DNA of 64,000 nt from Silene latifolia (Eukaryota; Streptophyta; Magnoliopsida; Caryophyllales; Caryophyllaceae): positions 439,454,311-439,518,310 of the forward strand of contig NC_133538.1 of NCBI RefSeq assembly GCF_048544455.1, given 5' to 3'. Position numbers and translations under genes: made by a program. Position 1 is the stretch's first letter. Every line of letters begins with the position of its first letter. The notes below the pieces were generated by a model. The model had not been told where the DNA came from. It was given only the letters and a program-made list of their open reading frames with translations, and ran no database searches. Below, one piece after another: positions 58,696 through 64,000 of this stretch.

Positions 58696-61600
58696 GTATT
58701 CTTTAGTTGTCATTGTCATTATTTGGGTTCGTTTTACGATGTAGAATGGGCGTCGTCGATGAAGTATTTTATTAATTTAAATGATATTTAAATTAATGTT
58801 TTTTTAGTGAGTTCATTTTATTATTTTAAATGATATTTAAATTATGGTTTTTTAGGCGAATTCAATTTATTTTATTTTATTTTGAATTTATTTTCTTAAG
58901 TTTATTTTATTGAAAATAAAATAAATATTTGATTTGAAAAATCATTTTATGAATATATTTGATTTGAAAAATCATTTATTTTAATTTATTAATTGATTTG
59001 AAAAATCGATTTTAAATTGAAAAGAACTCGTTTTGAACATGTGTTTTTGAGCTCGATTTTAGCTCGGTTTTTGAGCCCGTTTTCTTTACGAGTTGGCACG
59101 AATCTCGAGTACACTAACCAACCTAAGCCTCTACCCATCCACCCTTGTTCGAACCCCCTATCCACGGCCCAAATTCCATCCCCAAACACCCCCCAACCAG
59201 CCCGCGCATACAAACAGCCCCCCTGTTTTGCGTGATGAATCCCGAGCCCAAAACCCGCTCCAAATACCACCAAAACCCGTACCCATTAACCCTAACCCAT
59301 ATCCTAGTATCCTACCCATATTACCCTAGCTTAATCACCAAGAAAACCCCTCTCAAACCCTCACAAAAGCTGCTGGACAGCAGCTATGCGTGAGCAGGCC
59401 CGACTGCCTCTCCCTCTCTTTTACCCTACTTTAACTCCTTATAAATACCCACCCTTCACCATACATCCATTCCTATAAGTTCTCCCCACATCCTACCATC
59501 ACTCACAAGCTTTAAACCTCAGAAACAGACCCTAATTACCTCTCAAAAACCCTCCACAAAACCGACATACAAACTGAAACTGTTTGTGTGTCCTCCTCGA
59601 AAACCAATTCGTTCCTCCCTCAAACCTCCATCAAAACTCGAGTTTCTTGTTCCTAATTAACCATATAACATCCATCTACACATTAGAGAAAGATTTACGA
59701 GCCAAATTGCCCTTGAGAGTACACGAAATCCCTCGAAAAACAGAGTGTTATACACTCTTTTTTCGTGATTTGTTCTGTCTGTCCAGTTCTGTTTGTGCTC
59801 GTTTTTCGTGCCCAATAACTCAAAACGAGCAGGGGTTGCTTTAAGATCTCTGTTCTCCTCTCTTTCTAGTTTTCAAAACATCTTTTAAATCGAATTTTCA
59901 TCGTGAAACGAGGGAGAAATCGCTGTTTGAAAGTTGCTGTCCAGATTCGATAAAAACGCGTGTTTGCTTTGTTTCTTCGTCGACGACGGCCTCTCGAGAT
60001 AAAATCTACCATCGATTACGACCCAAGACGGTGTCAACGATACATGTAGGTTGAGGGTGCATCAAATCCTTTTCTTTCTCCCTTTTATTTCGTTTTTTAT
60101 GTTTGTTTTTCTTATAGTTTGTTTTGTTTAATTATCGCTTTTTATTTATCGTTTAAATTAACTATGAAACTAGTTTAGTCCGAGTATGAGTTAAAGTACC
60201 ACCATGAACACCCGCGTTGACTTGAGATGGGAAAAGAAACCGCTACATCAGTCGGTCGTACACCCCCGTCTCATTTACATATCCTCGTGTTCAAGGTAGG
60301 ACATAAATAAAACGAATTTCTAACTTCGTTCCTCGTTTTTGACCCTTTGTTTGTCTCGCCCAATTCGACCCACCTTAGGACCCGTTGCATGTTAGTATGA
60401 CTTCTGATTGTTAACATATAACTTATTTAGATGACATTAGATCAATTTAATAACCTAATTAGACACGATAGGTGGCTTCGACATAAGCTTTAAAATCAAC
60501 TAACAATTCTGTAATTCAATCGAATGCATCTCTCTTTCACATAATTTCTCGCTAGTATGAGAGTGCGTGATTAGCACCTTCTTATTGACACTCGATGAGT
60601 TAAATTAATTAGCGAATTTGACCTAACTTGACCCCTTTTAGGCCGTGTAGAATGCCCCTTTGCGCGACATCATCTCAACCGATCAACGTCGTTTTCAACT
60701 TGTTTTCTAATTTGTTTCGAGTTCGTTTCGCAATCATTTAATCTAACTAATGAACCTGACCTAGGACCTAGGGTAGCCGTGTTTGGTTTGGCCGTGATTT
60801 GGCCGTGTCTTTTGGTCCTTCTGGTTTCGTCCGTTTTATGAATCGCTTGTTCTTTATCGCTTTATAACTTGTAATTTATCGTTTGTTCATCGAGTTGTAA
60901 TTTTCAAGTTAGTTTCCCTTTATCGAGTCAAAACCTCTTTCGAAAACCTTAGTTTTGTTTGGTTAGATGGTTGTGTCCCAATGCATGTAAGAGCGTAGTA
61001 AATCGCATGTTGTTCAAAGCAACATGGCCCGGTTTATGCTAATGCATGCTTTGGTGCGTAGCCCTATGTCTAATTCGATGAGATTAAGTGAAAGCACACA
61101 TCACGAGGAGTGACCCAAGGCCGTGAGTCATGTAAGCCGTGGGCCACCCTCTTGTCTTGGTTTCCTAGGCCGTTTGGCCGTGTAATGTGTCGTGTACGTT
61201 TCTGTATGTAGCAATTGTATTTAGATCGAGTTGTATCTTTAATTTATTGTTGTGTCGGCATGAAATGCCTGGTTTGTAATAGGTAGATCCCAACGGCTCC
61301 CCCATTCCCCCTAAGCCTTGTTTGCTTTCGTTTATATGTTGCTTAGATCAATCAACGCACATGCTAAATTACAACTTTGACAAAGTTAGTTTAGTTGCAT
61401 CTAAATCGACATAGAAACTTCACATGTTAGGGTTAAAACGATGTTTGCATTTCATATATCGTAGTAGCTATGACCTTGTTTGAAATCCATACTTGACTTA
61501 GTAGAGGCCGTTATTGACGGGCAAGGTTGGGTGTCCTTATGGGCTTCCCAACACGTACCCTCACCCCTTACTCAAGATCTATGGTTTGTGGATCCGTCTA

Positions 61601-61846
61601 AATACCATTGGATTACGAGAGTCATTCAAATCGAGTGATATAGGGTACAAGTCTTTATCTTTAATCACTCGTAGTGGATTGGCTTTATGCTTTTCGATGA
61701 AAGGTGTAAAGTTGACTTGAACGGTTCCAAGTTCCCAAAAAACTTGGTGGCGACTCTAATATGTCTTAATTCGATTCGAAAGAACCTCGAGTCGATTATG
61801 CCTAGTGTGGATCCCGCGGACGCAGTTCCCGAGGGCCTTGTCCACA
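58696..61846 (+). repeat. 5' LTR of the Tat-type element, about 3.15 kb
   Basis: The LTR ends GGCCTTGTCCACA, followed by GT and TTGGCGACTC. The left border is either TGTATTCTTTAG at 58696 or TGTCATTGTC at 58709. The first 300 bases hold imperfect tandem copies of a TTTAAATGATATTTAAAT-like unit (about 58770-58990). A TATA-like CTTATAAATACCC at about 59439-59452 could start transcription. C-rich open frames at 59017-59393 show no domain. Confidence 0.75.
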
Positions 61847-61849
61847 GTT

Positions 61850-61867
61850 TGGCGACTCTGCTGGGGA
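61850..61867 (+). other. Primer binding site of the Tat-type element
   Basis: TGGCGACTCTGCTGGGGA stands 3 bases after the LTR end. From memory this is the tRNA-Arg-type site described for Tat/Ogre-group elements; the tRNA species should be treated as likely, not certain. Confidence 0.75.
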
Positions 61868-62961
61868 AAAGAGGACTAGTTACACTTTATTTCTAGGGTC
61901 TTTTCCTCCGAGGTGAAACTTGAAAAGAAAGTGTTGGAAAGTAAAACATTACTCATAGTGCTACGATTCATGCATAAACCCTTAAGGACTTGCCCGGGCC
62001 GTCCCAGCGTTTCTTCGTGATGCGTGGGGGGCGACGTCCCACTATGCTAGGAAGCTGCACATTGCTCGCTTCCACTTCACCTCGCGTGATTCTTGATGGT
62101 GGGGACGATCTTCTAGGTACTCTACCTTAAGACACCTTGCTCTATAAGACCGCAAAAGGATGGAGGGCATAGACCTTCTTGTAGAAGACTTGCCGAGACT
62201 TAGAGATGTCTAGGAGCATACATCCTTATAACATGAGAATGACAATGTGCAAGGTGTTTTCCCGAGTCTTTTCAAAAATTTTCATGTCCATTTCAAAACC
62301 GAACTTTTGAACAACTTACTTTCAAACTTAGCATGATTTTCAAAACGCGGAATGCTGCCCAAATAGAACTAGAAATTTCGGCCAAAATGAGCTTTTATAG
62401 CCGGCATGCTGCCCATTTCAAATCTCATTTTCATATCAATCCTTCGTTTTTCAAAATCAATCCAAAATGCCTCTCGAACCTCAACCAAGAATGAAATGCG
62501 TCAAGTCGTGTCCAGGTCATTGCCGTGTTAGGCCGGGTGTGTTTCGTTCTAAGAGTCTAGAACACGACCTTGTTGGGTCACCCAAGCTCACCTCTTGGGC
62601 CTTGAGTCATGTTGGTCGACCTTTTGGTCTAGGATAGTCCACAAAAACGCCCAAGCTAGGCCATTTAGGGCGTTTCACCCGAACCTATGGGCTATGTTAG
62701 TCCAATCACGGGTTTGGCCACACCGAGTCCGGTTTATAACCGATTTATGACAGTTTGAGTCATGTCGTTTTGTCGAGTCTAAAATGAACCAAGGTCTAGA
62801 TCCAACCGTGAGTCGAACCTCTGGTTAGTCAATCTCAAGTCGAGTCTTTGTTTGAGTCAAGTTGGGGTCGTGTCCTTAAGTGTGCAGGGGCTCTTACTTT
62901 AAATATTGACTCAGTACGGGGTTTTCTTGTAGAAAGGCCGCCAAAAACCCGACGTCAAGCA
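61868..62961 (+). other. Leader of the Tat-type element between primer site and gag
   Basis: About 1.1 kb without a recognisable domain. Long leaders of this kind are usual in the Tat/Ogre group, and some members carry an extra ORF here. I see no extra ORF of useful length. Confidence 0.6.
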
Positions 62962-64000
62962 ATGGAAGATGCTGTTAACAAGCTTACTGAGGCCGTGAAC
63001 CTCATGATGACCCGAATGGATGCAATTGAATCTAAGCTGGGTGAAGATTCCCCTCCACCACTAACTGATCTGAAAAACGGTTCAAGTTCATCGAAGACCG
63101 TTTGAAACTCTCCCAGGGGAAGAACATTCACTATGAGAATGCTAGGGCCTATGCCCCGGTGCAGGATAAGTTGCCCACGAACATGGTACTCACTGACATC
63201 CCAAAGTTTAAGGGCACGAAGATCCAAAGACACCATGTTAAGGCCTATAAGGGGTACTTAGCACCTTTGAAGGGAGTACCGTTGACATGCTCTCAAAATT
63301 TTCGCTCAATCTCTGGATGAACACCCGAAGGCGTGGTTCTATAATCTGGACCTTAAGAACTTCCCCACTTTCGAAGATATTACGGTGGAGTTCTGTAAGC
63401 ACTATGCTGACAACGTCGAGATTCAAACCAACATAAGAACTTTGGAGGTTATGACACAAAAGGAAAAAGAGGGCTTTACTGAATTCCTCGCAAGATGGCG
63501 CGCTGAAAGCGTGAAACTAGCTAAGAAGCCTGATGAAGTTGAAATGGTAGATAAGTTCGTGAAGAATTTACGACCTGTTTATCGTAATGCTCTGAAATAC
63601 CAGAATTTCGGTTCTTTCAAAGAATTGATAAGAATCGGGATAAAGGTAGAAGATGATGTCATAAGGGCAGAGGCTGAAAAGCCGAAAGGGTACCAAGGGG
63701 CCTCATCGTCTAAGGGCAAGGCCCCAGCAACGACCCATTTGGATGAAGCCATCAATCTCTTAGAAAGGCAATCGAAGAAGTCGCAACGCCAAACACCTAG
63801 GGCATTCACCGATATCGGATGCACTTATACATATGCTCTCCAAAGGCTCATAGCCCAAGGAAAGCTGAAGCCTATTGGTCCAACTCCGGACCCTCCTGCT
63901 GATCAACAAGGTAAATGGTATAAACCAAATGCCTACTGTGCCTTTCATCAAGGGAAAGGCCATGATACTGAAAGGTGTTATCGACTGAAACACGAAATTC
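62962..64000 (+). pseudogene. Tat-type gag, frameshifted, cut by the window end
   Basis: The gag starts near MEDAVNKLTEAVNLMMTRMD (about 62962). The frame shifts near 63100 into YAPVQDKLPTNMVLTDIPKF and shifts back near 63295 into FAQSLDEHPKAWFYNLDLKN. From there it is open to the window end through FTEFLARWRAESVKLAKKPD, MVDKFVKNLRPVYRNALKYQ and a zinc-binding YCAFHQGKGHDTERC (about 63934-63978). Domain order matches gag of the Tat/Ogre group: nucleocapsid-type RNA binding at the C-terminal side. Two frameshifts mean the copy is probably not functional, unless they are assembly errors. Confidence 0.85.

Larger units (their letters stand above)
58696..64000 (+). mobile_element. Tat-type Ty3/gypsy element, 5' part (runs off the window)
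   Basis: A long LTR (about 58696-61846) is followed by a primer site, TGGCGACTCTGCTGGGGA, at 61850-61867, a leader of about 1 kb and a gag region from about 62950 to the window end. The primer-site type and the gag sequence (HPKAWFYNLDLKNFPTFEDI) fit the Tat/Ogre/Retand group. The LTR start is placed between 58696 and 58709, where the Athila 3 ORF is cut. The right end and target duplication lie outside the window. Confidence 0.85.

Noticed and set aside
59017..59393. Overlapping Pro-rich frames in the Tat-type LTR
   Set aside because: Three overlapping frames are open because the region is C-rich; there is no domain and the place is inside an LTR.

Overview
The window is nuclear DNA of a flowering plant. 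It is AT-rich, with one spliced host gene surrounded by retrotransposons and DNA transposons typical of angiosperms: L1-type and RTE-type LINEs, Athila- and Tat-type Ty3/gypsy elements, a copia-like solo LTR, CACTA elements and Stowaway MITEs. The host gene is a FUSCA3-type B3 transcription factor, and its C-terminus looks eudicot. I cannot place the species from sequence alone.

Layout. Positions 1-3.5 kb hold AT-rich sequence, an LTR edge with a tRNA-Met primer site, and a LINE tail (1937-2880) with an 11-bp target duplication. Positions 3583-4955 hold five exons of a FUSCA3 orthologue; its first exon is not recognisable here. Positions 5.2-11.5 kb hold three more LINE remnants: an L1-type tail, an RTE element split by a Stowaway MITE, and a LINE tail whose 5' part is inverted, as in twin priming.

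From about 11.86 kb to the end the window reads as one nested set built around a single plus-strand LINE, called LINE-A here. LINE-A is broken by a solo LTR (12106-13374), by a 28-kb block (14282-42331) and by a CACTA element (from 43853). The 28-kb block is a minus-strand, non-coding, large-LTR element in tandem form (LTR-internal-LTR-internal-LTR). One of its internal regions carries a gag-protease-only Athila element (24029-37515). The right LTR of that element carries a CACTA element (31081-36186), which in turn carries a MITE. The second CACTA (from 43853) carries a second Athila element (45246-49969). This is cut by a third, minus-strand Athila (49970-58695). The LTR of the third Athila holds another CACTA (50610-54678) that has captured five exons of a beta-galactosidase gene. 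The third Athila is itself cut by a Tat-type element (58696 to the window end). Most junctions are confirmed by target-site duplications (ataac, tctgg, cttat, ttt, aag, TA) or by protein reading that resumes across the insert.

The most unusual signal is that each of the three different Athila-type LTRs carries a cluster of short, GC-rich, element-specific palindromes (GGTCGATCGACC/CAGTCGATCGACTG, CCCCGATCGGGG, AATCCGAGCGGATT) tens to about 300 bp upstream of its TATA-like box. In the first Athila the same palindrome also occurs in the non-coding 3' part and inside gag, where it encodes a repeated VSRSTD peptide. Nearly all transposon genes here carry stops or frameshifts; the only host gene likely to work is the B3 gene.
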